NCBI GenBank assembly: GCA_963812775.1
Contig: CAWEWH010000007.1
Location: forward strand, 310,001-374,000
Direction of reading: 5' to 3'
Length of the DNA stretch: 64,000 nucleotides
Source of the DNA: CAWEWH01 sp963812775
GTDB taxonomy: Bacteria > Pseudomonadota > Alphaproteobacteria > Rhizobiales > Beijerinckiaceae
Positions 50,296 to 58,101 of the stretch are shown piece after piece (within the stretch, counting starts at the first letter, position 1; each line of letters opens with the position of its first letter). A program made the position numbers and the translations under genes. The notes below the pieces were generated by a model. That model had not been told where the DNA came from, searched no databases, and saw nothing but the letters and a program-made list of their open reading frames with translations.

Positions 50296-50839
50296 GGAAG
50301 GCGAGGTGGACAATACGGCGCTGAATGCAGCGCTTGCCGTCGTTGACGGTGTTCGGCCACGCGATGAAACGGAGGCCATGCTGGCAGGGCAAATGGCCAT
50401 CACGCACTCGCTTGCGATGGATTTGCTAGGGCGCGCGCGCCGCGTGGACCAGATCAACCAGATTGATTGCGCCGGCAATCTCGCCGTGAAGCTCTTGCGG
50501 ACCTACACGGCTCAGGTCGAGGCCCTGGCGAAATTGCGCCGCGGTGGTGAGCAACTGGTTCGCGTCGAGCACGTCCATGTTCATCCAGGTGGCCAAGCAA
50601 TTGTCGGTAGCATCACCCACCCAAATGGCGCCCGGGGAGGGGTGTTCAATGAGAAAGACGGACAACCCGATGCACAGCCAGACACAGCCGCCCTTGTCCA
50701 TGCACCTCTCAGCCCGTTGCGGAGCCAAAACACGCCGCGGGAGCCCGTGCCAGTCGCCAGCGGTGGCAGGGAAGAGGCGATGTCGAATGCACGGCGGGGC
50801 GAAGGGCTCGGGCGCGCCGTCCGGCGAGCGAAACGGTAA
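50285..50839 (+). CDS. C-terminal part of a phage-type protein, frameshifted
   Basis: The frame carries EVDNTALNAALAVVDGVRPR, DETEAMLAGQMAITHSLAMD, NLAVKLLRTYTAQVEALAKL and RVEHVHVHPGGQAIVGSI, the hallmark end of a family common in rhizobial prophages and islands (RTGGEQKVTV..V..GGQAIVG in relatives). It follows the 50011 frame with a one-base shift. The reading after about residue 115 overlaps the HGGA gene in another frame and has no family match, so the true C-terminus is uncertain. Function unknown. Confidence 0.55.
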   Translation: MRTKEGEVDNTALNAALAVVDGVRPRDETEAMLAGQMAITHSLAMDLLGRARRVDQINQIDCAGNLAVKLLRTYTAQVEALAKLRRGGEQLVRVEHVHVHPGGQAIVGSITHPNGARGGVFNEKDGQPDAQPDTAALVHAPLSPLRSQNTPREPVPVASGGREEAMSNARRGEGLGRAVRRAKR

Positions 50840-50942
50840 TTACAGGCACGGCCTCTACACGGCGGAATCGGTCAGTGCCCTGCGCCGTGTCAGAGCATGG
50901 GCAAAGATCGCGAAGGCTGCCGCGGGGCAATTGTTAGGGTAG
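50649..50942 (+). CDS. Zinc-ribbon HGGA protein of phage/island type
   Basis: A 97-residue protein from ATG 50649 with GGGGAGG upstream. It contains LSARCGAKTRRGSPCQSPAV then GKRRCRMHGGAKGSGAPSGE and RNGNYRHGLYTAESVSALRR. The spacing of three Cys and a His suggests a small zinc-binding fold (Cys-x7-Cys, Cys-x2-His), and the RMHGGAK-GSGAP-GNRNG-HG pattern is a recurring island and phage signature of unknown role. It overlaps the 3' end of the preceding frame by about 190 bp in a different register. A decayed copy lies at 59527-59727. Confidence 0.65.
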   Translation: MRKTDNPMHSQTQPPLSMHLSARCGAKTRRGSPCQSPAVAGKRRCRMHGGAKGSGAPSGERNGNYRHGLYTAESVSALRRVRAWAKIAKAAAGQLLG

Positions 50943-51030
50943 GCGACAATCCACGTCTTGAAGCTTGAGTCAGATCAATGGCTTGGGCAATTAAATAGAC
51001 GGACTCCATAACCGCCATACCCCGGGGAAA
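50736..51030 (+). repeat. Segmental duplication, copy 1
   Basis: This segment covers most of the HGGA gene and about 90 bp after it. It matches 59527-59845 in the same orientation over most of its length, with substitutions and small indels. A 49-base piece of it (50957-51005) also matches 40552-40600 at about 41 positions. The rest up to 51249 has no gene. Confidence 0.65.
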
Positions 51031-51249
51031 CCCGGCCAGTGCGGGCGGCGCGGCTATAGAAGGCGCATGGGCAGCCGAGCCGTGTGAAGTTGGGCCAATG
51101 CTCGCTGGTTGGGTGAAAGTCGCAAGCGATCAGGCTCTGGCCGCCCTGCGCGCGGGACTCGACACATTGGAGTTTGGACGAGCAGGAGATCGCCTGGGCA
51201 GGTCACGTCGCATGGATAGCATCACCACCTGACCCACGAGGGCGATTGA

Positions 51250-52218
51250 GTGAAGCGTAGAACTCTGCTCGTCGGAATTGGAGCCGCTCTCGGGCTCGTG
51301 AGCGGGCGTTCCTGGGCACAACGCCGGCCTCCGCGTATCGGCGCCCTGACAGTTGCCAGCAGTGCTGAGCCACCCAGCCCCCTGGCGGCGTTGCGAGCCG
51401 GCCTTGCTGAAATGGGCTACACAGAGGGTCAAAACATCATCCTTGAGTACCGTTTCGCGCGTGGCGACTATGGCGCCTTTCCTCGTTTGGTAGCGGACCT
51501 CGTCGCCTTGCCGGTTGATATCATTGTGGTTGATGGCGGCGCGGCTGTGCCACCCGCGATGGCCGCTACCAAGTCGATCCCCATTGTCATTGCCACCGCC
51601 GGGGACCCGGTCAGGCTCGGTTTTGTCACGAACCTGGCGCGACCAGGCGGCAACGTAACCGGCTTCTCGCTCGTCTCCATTGAGCTGAACCTCAAGCGGC
51701 TGGAGCTGCTGCGCGCGGCGTTCCCGGACGCCGGCGCCGTCACAGTGCTTTTCAACCCGGAGAATGCCACCGCCGTGGATGGCGTCGCTGCAATCTCTGA
51801 CGCCGGTCGCACGCTTGGGATAGCGATCTCGCTGCTCGAAGCGCGGAACAACGAGGCTTTGCAGACTTTGGACGTAGGTAGCTCTAATTCGCCTTTGCTG
51901 ATCGTGCCTGACGCAATGTTCTGGAATAGCCGAAAAGTCCTGATCGCGCGCATCAATGGGGGGCGCCGCCCGGCCATCTATCCTGAACGTGAATATGCGG
52001 ACGACGGCGGGCTCATCGCATATGGGCCGAATGTGCCGGACAACTTCAGGAGAGCCGCCGGATATGTTGATCGCATTCTGAAGGGAACAGCGCCTGGCGA
52101 GTTGCCGATCCAACAGCCCGCAAGGTTCGACTTCGTCGTAAATCTCAAGACAGCTAAGTCGCTGGGGCTGGTCTTGCCGACCCCATTTCTCGCTCGCGCC
52201 AACGAGGTGGTCGAATGA
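51250..52218 (+). CDS. ABC-type substrate-binding protein (ABC_sub_bind family)
   Basis: A 322-residue protein with an N-terminal KRRTLLVGIGAALGLVSGRSWA export signal (Arg pair, possibly Tat-type), then IGALTVASSAEPPSPLAALRAGLAEMGYTEGQN, VALPVDIIVVDGGAAVPPAM, IPIVIATAGDPVRLGFVTNLARPGGNVTG and RFDFVVNLKTAKSLGLVLPTPFLARANEVVE at the end. This is the pfam04392-type receptor (TrpX-like in other bacteria), very common as an orphan in Bradyrhizobiaceae and relatives. No permease or ATPase is adjacent. Starts at GTG 51250; the stop overlaps the next gene by 4 bp. Confidence 0.85.
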   Translation: MKRRTLLVGIGAALGLVSGRSWAQRRPPRIGALTVASSAEPPSPLAALRAGLAEMGYTEGQNIILEYRFARGDYGAFPRLVADLVALPVDIIVVDGGAAVPPAMAATKSIPIVIATAGDPVRLGFVTNLARPGGNVTGFSLVSIELNLKRLELLRAAFPDAGAVTVLFNPENATAVDGVAAISDAGRTLGIAISLLEARNNEALQTLDVGSSNSPLLIVPDAMFWNSRKVLIARINGGRRPAIYPEREYADDGGLIAYGPNVPDNFRRAAGYVDRILKGTAPGELPIQQPARFDFVVNLKTAKSLGLVLPTPFLARANEVVE

Positions 52219-52760
52219 GCGATGTTATGGTGCTCAGAGCTGCTTTGGCCGCGGGCCTGGTCGCGGCGTTGCTCATGATGGGCACGACCGGCGCCATTGC
52301 TCAGGAGGTGCGCATCCTCATCAACTTCGACGAGGTGCAGGGTGACTCGTCGGGCGGCGTGCGTCGGATCGCGCGTACCGTTGAAGCAAGGCTGCTGGGC
52401 GGTAATCGCATTGTTGATGCGGAGCAACGACAAGGTGGTGGGCGGAGGGTGGGCAGGGGCACCTCCAACGAGAGCGTGTTCGGGGACTTTCGGCCAATTG
52501 CCGGCCGCCGCGCGGTGGGCAATTGGCGCGTAGGTCCGAACAACACCTTGATGCGAACCACAGAGCGCGGCAGCGATGTGCAAACCATCACAGTGTCGCT
52601 AAGCGGGACAAACTCCTGCTCAGCTAGCGTGACAAACTCCTGCTCAGCTAGCGTGACTTACAGATTGAAGCCGGGCCGCATCTCCTTCAGACGCCGCGGC
52701 GGAGAAAGCGAGTTCATCCGCATTCACGCCGAAAACACGGCGTGCAGAATTTCCGGATGA
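52215..52760 (+). CDS. Exported protein with 8-residue tandem duplication
   Basis: A 181-residue protein translated by coupling (ATGA overlap) with the binding protein before it. After a signal peptide (ALAAGLVAALLMMGTTGAIA) comes a beta-rich domain: VRILINFDEVQGDSSGGVRR, RRAVGNWRVGPNNTLMRTTE, then TNSCSASV repeated twice in tandem (24-bp DNA repeat, 52608-52655) and TYRLKPGRISFRRRGGE, ending in a Cys. The duplication adds an extra Cys. Function unknown. Confidence 0.6.
   Translation: MSDVMVLRAALAAGLVAALLMMGTTGAIAQEVRILINFDEVQGDSSGGVRRIARTVEARLLGGNRIVDAEQRQGGGRRVGRGTSNESVFGDFRPIAGRRAVGNWRVGPNNTLMRTTERGSDVQTITVSLSGTNSCSASVTNSCSASVTYRLKPGRISFRRRGGESEFIRIHAENTACRISG
52608..52655 (+). repeat. 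24-bp perfect tandem duplication in coding sequence
   Basis: Two identical 24-bp units, 52608-52631 and 52632-52655, keep the reading frame and duplicate the residues TNSCSASV. The perfect identity suggests a recent slippage or an assembly artefact. Confidence 0.75.
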
Positions 52761-53053
52761 TTGGCCACAATGAGTGCCGATTTCGCAGCCTAAGACCGCT
52801 CGGCAGAAGTCTCGTCATCGCTCGAGGCTAGGGCGCAATTTTGGCACCCCACACTCTCCGATCTATTTCCGCACCGCAGCGACGCGCGCTAGTTGGTTGC
52901 GGCTTCTGATGGCGAGCGCAATGCTGCGAGACCTTGCGGAGTTCCCCCGCGCCCCCCGCGGACCGCGAGGCGGCCCCGGCGACGGGGCCATTTCTCTGTC
53001 AGCCAGCGAGACGCATCATGCGGGAGCACTTCGGGATCACCCCGCCGCGCGTC

Positions 53054-53239
53054 ATGAACAGCGAGCGCATGCGTGATCGGGCCGTGCGTTGCAGGGCTGA
53101 TGCCGAAACCATTGGCAAGGCCGCAACAAAGGCTTTGTTGATTGAGATGGCGGAGATGTGGGAGGGGTTGGCGGAGCGCTATGAGAAGCTTTGTCCCACC
53201 GACCAGGACTGGCTAGACCGGTGGACCAAGGACAAGTAG
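53054..53239 (+). CDS. Small helical protein, module B family
   Basis: A 61-residue protein: MNSERMRDRAVRCRADAETI, KALLIEMAEMWEGLAERYEK. It has the module B pattern (RDRAxxCRxxAE, then MAEMWExLAE), as in the C-terminal half of the 40028 protein and in the 41068 and 41596 proteins. A Met at 53018 would add twelve residues. Function unknown. It is followed by two strong terminators. Confidence 0.6.
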   Translation: MNSERMRDRAVRCRADAETIGKAATKALLIEMAEMWEGLAERYEKLCPTDQDWLDRWTKDK

Positions 53240-53346
53240 AGGCCGCCTTGGCGGCGGCCCGCTTGCGCGGCTTACTGGAACTAGGCATCGGCGAGCACGT
53301 TACTAGGCGTCGCTCGGGACGCCATATCCTTGCGCGACAACGCCAG

Positions 53347-53390
53347 AGCCCCTCCGCCACGCCGCAACAAAGCGGAGGGGCTTCTTCATT
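53347..53390 (+). terminator. Rho-independent terminator
   Basis: AGCCCCTCCGC (53347-53357) pairs perfectly with GCGGAGGGGCT (53372-53382), 11 bp with a 14-base loop, then TCTTCATT. A likely terminator for the module B gene at 53054. Confidence 0.7.
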
Positions 53391-53481
53391 CGCCGCTGGC
53401 GTTCCGGCCCCCTTCTATTAGTCTTTGAGCTGGCCGCTGGCCCCCACTGTCGCACTGCTGTGGCTGGTGACCGCAGGCCAG

Positions 53482-53523
53482 GGCCCCTTCCCGGACGGCG
53501 CATGGTACGGGAGGGGCCTTTTT
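53482..53523 (+). terminator. Rho-independent terminator
   Basis: GGCCCCTTCCCG (53482-53493) pairs with CGGGAGGGGCC (53508-53518) with one bulge, followed by five T residues. There is no obvious gene directly before it, so it may be left from an older arrangement or end a short RNA. Confidence 0.7.
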
Positions 53524-53690
53524 CATGGGCTACTCTCCCAGCTTAACCACCTTCACCATTTCCAGGTTTGGCTCAGGCGGCACGGCACGGCGATTGCGCG
53601 GGGCTGGGGCGGGTCGCCCGGGATTAAGTTGTTCGCGTACCCTGGGCGCCTAGGCCGGTCGTCGCCCCCAACAAGTGGCGGCCGGCCACT

Positions 53691-53780
53691 TCATTCGCCC
53701 TTGGCTTTGCGATACTTGTCCGCCTCAATGAACGCCGGCAGCTTCGCGACGTTGGCGGCAATCCGCCGGGCCTCGGCCAC
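53691..53780 (-). pseudogene. Remnant of module A (MPRRFP family)
   Basis: On the minus strand the bases encode EARRIAANVAKLPAFIEADK followed by YRKAKGE and a stop at 53691-53693. It corresponds to the end of module A in the 40028 protein (DEARRIATTFANLPAFVEADK). The upstream part is missing. An additional start fragment (MSRRFPSP then stop) lies at 54450-54424 on the same strand. Confidence 0.6.
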
Positions 53781-53950
53781 TGCGCGGTGTGGTGCGCGCG
53801 TCGCAGCCTGTGATACACTCGGCTCAGATGCGGGCGCTAACCGGCGGGAGAGGACGATGTTCTTCTACCGCCGATCTGTGAACCTTCGCTCTCAATGATG
53901 GGCGCTCTTGAGGCGGCGCCGAACGAGTGCTGAGGTGTGCGGAGTTAGAA

Positions 53951-54382
53951 GTGCCACGCGCATCCGATCTCAACCAGTCCAAGACCTTCGCTGATTCCAT
54001 TGCCAATATCTGCAGGCTGGGCCAACGGCTCGCAGCCATTCAAACCAACGTCGTCGCCATTGAGGCGCTGCCGGTAGATGACAATGGCGAGGCTGAGGCT
54101 CTTGTGAGTGTCGGAGTCTCCTCATTGCGCATTGGCATACCGTTGCCGCGAGCGGAGATGCTGCTCGCAAAGCGGAAAGAAGTGTGCCTTGCCATCGAAG
54201 CCTTGGAATCGGAGTTCAATGAGTTCCTTAAACACGCTGCGGAGCTGACGTCTCGTTGCGAATTAGCGACGGGTCGCCGTGTCGCAACACCACGCTTTGC
54301 TGTTGATCTCAAACGTATGGAGCGTGAAATCATGGAAATGAATTCACGAGGTCCAGGGCTGGACAGCGAGCGCCTGGCTTAG
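53951..54382 (+). CDS. Hypothetical island protein
   Basis: A 143-residue protein from a GTG at 53951 with GGAG seven bases upstream; a GTG at 53927 is an alternative. Mostly helical: TFADSIANICRLGQRLAAIQ, RAEMLLAKRKEVCLAIEALE, SEFNEFLKHAAELTSRCELA. No signal peptide or membrane segment. Heptad-like spacing suggests a coiled coil. AT-richer than the core, without a known family. Confidence 0.5.
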   Translation: MPRASDLNQSKTFADSIANICRLGQRLAAIQTNVVAIEALPVDDNGEAEALVSVGVSSLRIGIPLPRAEMLLAKRKEVCLAIEALESEFNEFLKHAAELTSRCELATGRRVATPRFAVDLKRMEREIMEMNSRGPGLDSERLA

Positions 54383-54465
54383 AACGCTGAACCCTCGGCC
54401 CCCAACGCCCGCCAGCGGGCTCCCTAGGGCGATGGAAAGCGGCGCGACATGATACAAGCTTAGCC

Positions 54466-54807
54466 ATGGATAGAGATAAGGCCATTGGATTGTTTGCCTC
54501 GTCACTGCTTGCCGGAATGCTGGCATGCGTCGGCACGCTTGATCTGGGCGCCTCGGGCTTGCGCTCTGGCCTTACACACTTTGGGCGCAAGTCCTGGCTG
54601 ATAATGTTGGGTCGACGCCCCCGAACAGTGGTGTGCCGTGTCACGGGGGTGACAGCTGTGTTTAATCGCCGTGCCCCTGCGTCGTGGGTGTTGCGAGGGG
54701 GGCATACATGGGTTCCAACAAGAGCGCTGGCACGCGCGCGGCAGAGCCAGCGAGCGGCGGACAGGTCCCCCCGTGGCGGGGCGGGGGGACTTCTCTTCGC
54801 GCTATGA
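54466..54807 (+). CDS. Small membrane protein MDRDKAIGLF, tail uncertain
   Basis: The frame starts MDRDKAIGLFASSLLAGMLA, matching the start of the 40405 gene, and it diverges from a MSRRFPSP fragment on the other strand at 54450, 15 bp away. After about residue 30 the sequence (TLDLGASGLRSG onward) becomes Arg/Gly-rich without family features, so the original gene was probably short and the rest is read-through into rearranged DNA. Confidence 0.35.
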   Translation: MDRDKAIGLFASSLLAGMLACVGTLDLGASGLRSGLTHFGRKSWLIMLGRRPRTVVCRVTGVTAVFNRRAPASWVLRGGHTWVPTRALARARQSQRAADRSPRGGAGGLLFAL

Positions 54808-54889
54808 CCCTGACAAACGTCGAGAAGGCGTCGGCGGTTCGCACGCCCATTCCGCCTGCGTGCTGTAAAGTGCGTGATCGGCGGGACCG

Positions 54890-55030
54890 ATGCTAACCTT
54901 TTCTAGTCAACAAGAAGAGAGACTGGCAGCCCTCTGCATGGGCACGCGGCCTCCTGTGCTTGTCGCGACACTGTTTGTGTTAGCAGCGTTAGATGTGCTC
55001 TCGGCGACACTCATGCTTTTTCGGCTCTGA
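54890..55030 (+). CDS. Small single-pass membrane protein
   Basis: A 46-residue reading frame: MLTFSSQQEERLAALCMGTR then PPVLVATLFVLAALDVLSAT and LMLFRL. A charged N-terminus precedes one hydrophobic helix of about 22 residues. No good ribosome site, so it may start at the internal Met at 54938. Function unknown. Confidence 0.35.
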   Translation: MLTFSSQQEERLAALCMGTRPPVLVATLFVLAALDVLSATLMLFRL

Positions 55031-55061
55031 ACCATTCGTCGATCTGAGCCTAGGCCCAGCC

Positions 55062-55538
55062 CTATCCCGATCTCAAAGAGTTGCTGACGCGGGTCACCAA
55101 CGCATCCCAAGCCCGCTTCTCGTGCTCGGGATAGGTCATGTAGATGCAATGGATTTGCCGCGCGAAATTGCAACGGCTGTAGTAGATGAAGCCATCGCGC
55201 GCGCTGGAGAGCACATAGAAGCGGGGCGTCACTCGCCGATACTTCAGCATCGCGGTCGAGACCCTCAAGCGATTGCGCAGATAGGTGGCAGGACGTTCAC
55301 GCAAGGGGTTCGGCAAAGTGTAGATGGCAAGCTGAGCACGACCGTCGTTGGTGCGAAATCGGTGACCTCTTCCCTGTTCCGCTGGACCAGCATCGCTTTG
55401 GAACACATCAACCGGAAAGGCGACCCGGCTCCCGGAGCTATCAACGTACTGCTTCCAGGAGGTTTGCTCCTGAGCAAAGCCCGGTTGGGTAACCGCGAGC
55501 GTGGCCAAAAGAAGTAGTGCATTCTTTGACGCTGTCAT
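55062..55538 (-). CDS. Exported hypothetical protein
   Basis: A 158-residue protein with a signal peptide (MTASKNALLLLATLAVTQPGFA). The mature domain has WKQYVDSSGSRVAFPVDVFQ, GRAQLAIYTLPNPLRERPAT, YLRNRLRVSTAMLKYRRVTP and DGFIYYSRCNFARQIHCIYM, then YPEHEKRAWDALVTRVSNSLR. I recall similar proteins in Bradyrhizobium-like genomes; a role is not known. The two Cys near the end may form a disulfide. Confidence 0.7.
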   Translation of the reverse strand: MTASKNALLLLATLAVTQPGFAQEQTSWKQYVDSSGSRVAFPVDVFQSDAGPAEQGRGHRFRTNDGRAQLAIYTLPNPLRERPATYLRNRLRVSTAMLKYRRVTPRFYVLSSARDGFIYYSRCNFARQIHCIYMTYPEHEKRAWDALVTRVSNSLRSG

Positions 55539-56372
55539 ATCTGCCTCACGTCATTTGTGTCGCTACCCGCCTGCGAATTGAGTCACGGGCGGAGAACCAT
55601 CACTGTCTCCAGCGGACCCGTCGTTGCCAGCACGGCCGACGATTTGGCTGCGCGGTGAGCGCAACGCCTTCCGCCGAGCTCCTCCTAGGGAGCGAGATCA
55701 CGGAAGGGGCTACGTCGCCCGCCTTGCCTGGTGGCTGGAAGCCATATGGCGATCACGAAAAACTGCGTAGCGGTCGGGCCGGTTCCAGCAAGGCGAAGGG
55801 CTGCCACGCTTCGCACGAGCGGCTTTGGGCGCGCTCCCAGGACATTCACGCACTCTTAATCGGCGCTACGTAGCTTTTCGTAGTGCCCATTCCCCGTAGT
55901 TGGGCACTGAGTGGAAAGCCCTCTCCGGTCCTGCCGGAGGGGTTTTTTTCTTGCCAGCAATGCCTTTGGACAAGGGCGCAGGTGAGAGTCTTCCTCGCTA
56001 AGGAGCCTCTGCTGGGCGACCTCCCTCTTGGTCGTCACGGCATTTATGCGCCGATAGGCTCAGCGCGAGGCGCCGTCGTGACGCAACTCGACGACATCGT
56101 CGCCTGACTGCCGCGCGGAACGATTAGAGGCCCAGCAGAGGGCATGAAAAGAGCGACGCCTCAATCTGATCTTTGCCGCAATCTATGGAGCAAATGAGCG
56201 ACGGACGCTGATGGTCGTCTGGCCCGCTCAGGTATAGCTGGGTAGAAGCGCACAACGGCTGGCTTAGTAGGCGGTAGCGCGACAGCGGGGCTGCCTTAGG
56301 CAAGGGTAAGCCTCCAGCTCAAGCTTTTCATCCAGTTGGCGGCGTCCCCGTTTGTGCGAGGTGAGGCAGTTC
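55539..56372. other. Long gap without a supported gene
   Basis: About 830 bp. Short frames exist on both strands but lack start signals and known motifs. The only clear structure is the double hairpin with a T-run at 55883-55949. A promoter for the gene at 56373 should lie at the right end. Confidence 0.4.
55883..55949 (+). terminator. Double hairpin ending in a T-run
   Basis: First hairpin: GTGCCCA (55883-55889) with TGGGCAC (55901-55907). Second: CCCTCTCCGG (55919-55928) with CCGGAGGGG (55934-55942), one bulge, followed by seven T residues. The second is a canonical intrinsic terminator. No coding gene precedes it closely, so a short non-coding RNA upstream is possible. Confidence 0.65.
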
Positions 56373-57692
56373 ATGGTGTTCTATCTGCGGCGTGTGTTGG
56401 CCTTCGTCGGAATTGTCGCAGTCGGATTCTTGGCTTTGATATCGGAGGATCTCAACGAGTGGCTCCATCGCCCCGCGGCGGTCGGTAAGGATCCAACCAC
56501 TTCGGTCGCCCGAGATTTTGACCGGACCCTATCGGCGCGAAGGCTCTTAGAGGGTGAGGCCAACCGTGTAGTCGCGCCCCGCCAACAGCATGGGACCGCA
56601 AAGCGCCAGAACGGGGAACAACAATCGGATACAGGTATTGGTGGCGACGCAAAGGCGCGCCCGTTTGACAACTCATCCGCGGAAACGAGGCATGACGCGG
56701 CCAGCGCTGAACCAGATGCCTCAGCCGTAGTGGCGCCCACGCAGGATCATGTATCGAACGTCGAAGCGCCGTCAGACGGAGGCACGGCCGACGCGGCTGC
56801 ACGGCTGAAGGATTTCGAACCAGTAGATCAAACCGCCACCCTATCGAGTCCACAAGATGATGCCCGGGCTGCCAACCGCCGTTCGACATCCGAGTCTACT
56901 GAGGCGAGCTCACGGCTTGAAGACAACGCGACTAACACTGCCCTTCGCGATTCTGTCGCCGACGCGGTCGTTAGTGGCGCCGCGAATGCAGCGGCGCGGT
57001 CAAACAACGTCGCAAGTATAGAGGAACGCACCGAGAAGAGTAGCGAGCACATTCCACCGGATGACGGCGTGAAAGTGAAATCTGCGCTCGAATATACTGC
57101 ACCGACGGACGTTCCCCTTGGCAATTGGGCGCTTGTTCAAGATGAACTTCCGACCCACCAGCCTGGTGATGAAGCAAATCGAGAAGCACCAGCCGGCACA
57201 GCCAATTATTCAGACGCAAAGAAGCCGGCGAGTAACGTTCTCGCAAACACCGACCTGTCTGCCGATGGTGGCGCTGCTGACGCGGCGGCGAGATTGGGCG
57301 ATGTAGCGGCTCAGGAGCAGCTGCCTAACGACCAGCACAGTGAGCGCGAAATGAGAGCCGATAGTCACGGTGTGTTAGCCAGTACGGCCGACCATCCGCA
57401 AGCAGAACAGCCGCCGAGTGACTCGCTGGCAAACACCGATTTGTCGGTAGGGGGAAGCACTGAGCATGTGGCGGCGCCATCAAACAACGTGCCCACGGCC
57501 GCGAAGCCAACTGACAAGCAGGTGGAACTCGATGACGGTATAAAAGTCAAATCTGCACTTCAATATACGGCACCGATGGGGGTGCCCCTCGAAAATTCTA
57601 TGCAGACGGGGGCAACTGCAAACGTGGATACGGCGCTCTCCTCGCGACAAAGCATGGACAACCAAATTCAAGGCCCGCGACTAACGATCTGA
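56373..57692 (+). CDS. Membrane-anchored disordered protein with internal repeats
   Basis: A 439-residue protein from ATG 56373. One N-terminal membrane helix (VLAFVGIVAVGFLALIS) is followed by about 400 polar residues rich in Ala, Asp, Ser, Thr and Asn. There are two copies of a DDGVKVKSALEYTAPTDVPL-like unit (near residues 230 and 390) and two or three of an NTDLSADGGAADAAARLGDV-like unit. It lacks aromatic residues and globular signatures and is probably an extended periplasmic or surface protein. In another frame after its stop, a basic stretch (57716-57904) may be its original end. AT-richer than the core. Confidence 0.55.
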   Translation: MVFYLRRVLAFVGIVAVGFLALISEDLNEWLHRPAAVGKDPTTSVARDFDRTLSARRLLEGEANRVVAPRQQHGTAKRQNGEQQSDTGIGGDAKARPFDNSSAETRHDAASAEPDASAVVAPTQDHVSNVEAPSDGGTADAAARLKDFEPVDQTATLSSPQDDARAANRRSTSESTEASSRLEDNATNTALRDSVADAVVSGAANAAARSNNVASIEERTEKSSEHIPPDDGVKVKSALEYTAPTDVPLGNWALVQDELPTHQPGDEANREAPAGTANYSDAKKPASNVLANTDLSADGGAADAAARLGDVAAQEQLPNDQHSEREMRADSHGVLASTADHPQAEQPPSDSLANTDLSVGGSTEHVAAPSNNVPTAAKPTDKQVELDDGIKVKSALQYTAPMGVPLENSMQTGATANVDTALSSRQSMDNQIQGPRLTI

Positions 57693-57715
57693 TCAGTGCC
57701 GGTGTCTCGAACGCC

Positions 57716-57904
57716 GTGAAAACTCGGCCGGTTGCTAAGATCCGGGGTCACAACAAACCTAAGCTTGGCTCGCTTTCGTCGGCGAAATCGCGAGTGACGC
57801 AGGTGAACGCTGGCAACTTTCGCAAGCCTAGGCCACACGCACGTCACTTGGTTCACCGCCCTCCGAGTTTGGGTGAGCTCATTCTGTTGGACGAATGGGA
57901 CTAG
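57716..57904 (+). CDS. Short basic frame after the disordered protein
   Basis: A frame open from about 57685 gives VKTRPVAKIRGHNKPKLGSL, then HARHLVHRPPSLGELILLDE and WD before the stop. The ending SLGELILLDEWD looks protein-like and recurs, by my recollection, as the end of secreted Hyphomicrobiales proteins. It may be the frameshifted C-terminus of the preceding gene and not a gene of its own. No start signal. Confidence 0.3.
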   Translation: MKTRPVAKIRGHNKPKLGSLSSAKSRVTQVNAGNFRKPRPHARHLVHRPPSLGELILLDEWD

Positions 57905-58101
57905 AGGCGGCGCCGTTTGGGTTTTCGGACCAGGAGCCGCGGGGTCCGCGAGGCAGGGTGGGCGCCAAGCCATCTAGAGACTCACCGGCAGGCGGTCAGT
58001 AGCGGGGGGCGCGGCGAAGGGGTTGGTTAAGAATTATCATCCATCGTTCCCTAACGGGAAGAAACTGCCACGGGTTTAGGGCTGAAGGCGATCTTTTTCT
58101 G

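Noticed and set aside
53221..53421. Plus frame VEAALAAARLRGLLELGIGE and onward
   Set aside because: It runs through a perfect intrinsic terminator, overlaps the end of the module B gene and has no start signal.
54684..54896. Plus frame of 70 codons near 54.7 kb
   Set aside because: No ribosome site, family or secondary-structure signal; Gly/Arg-rich.
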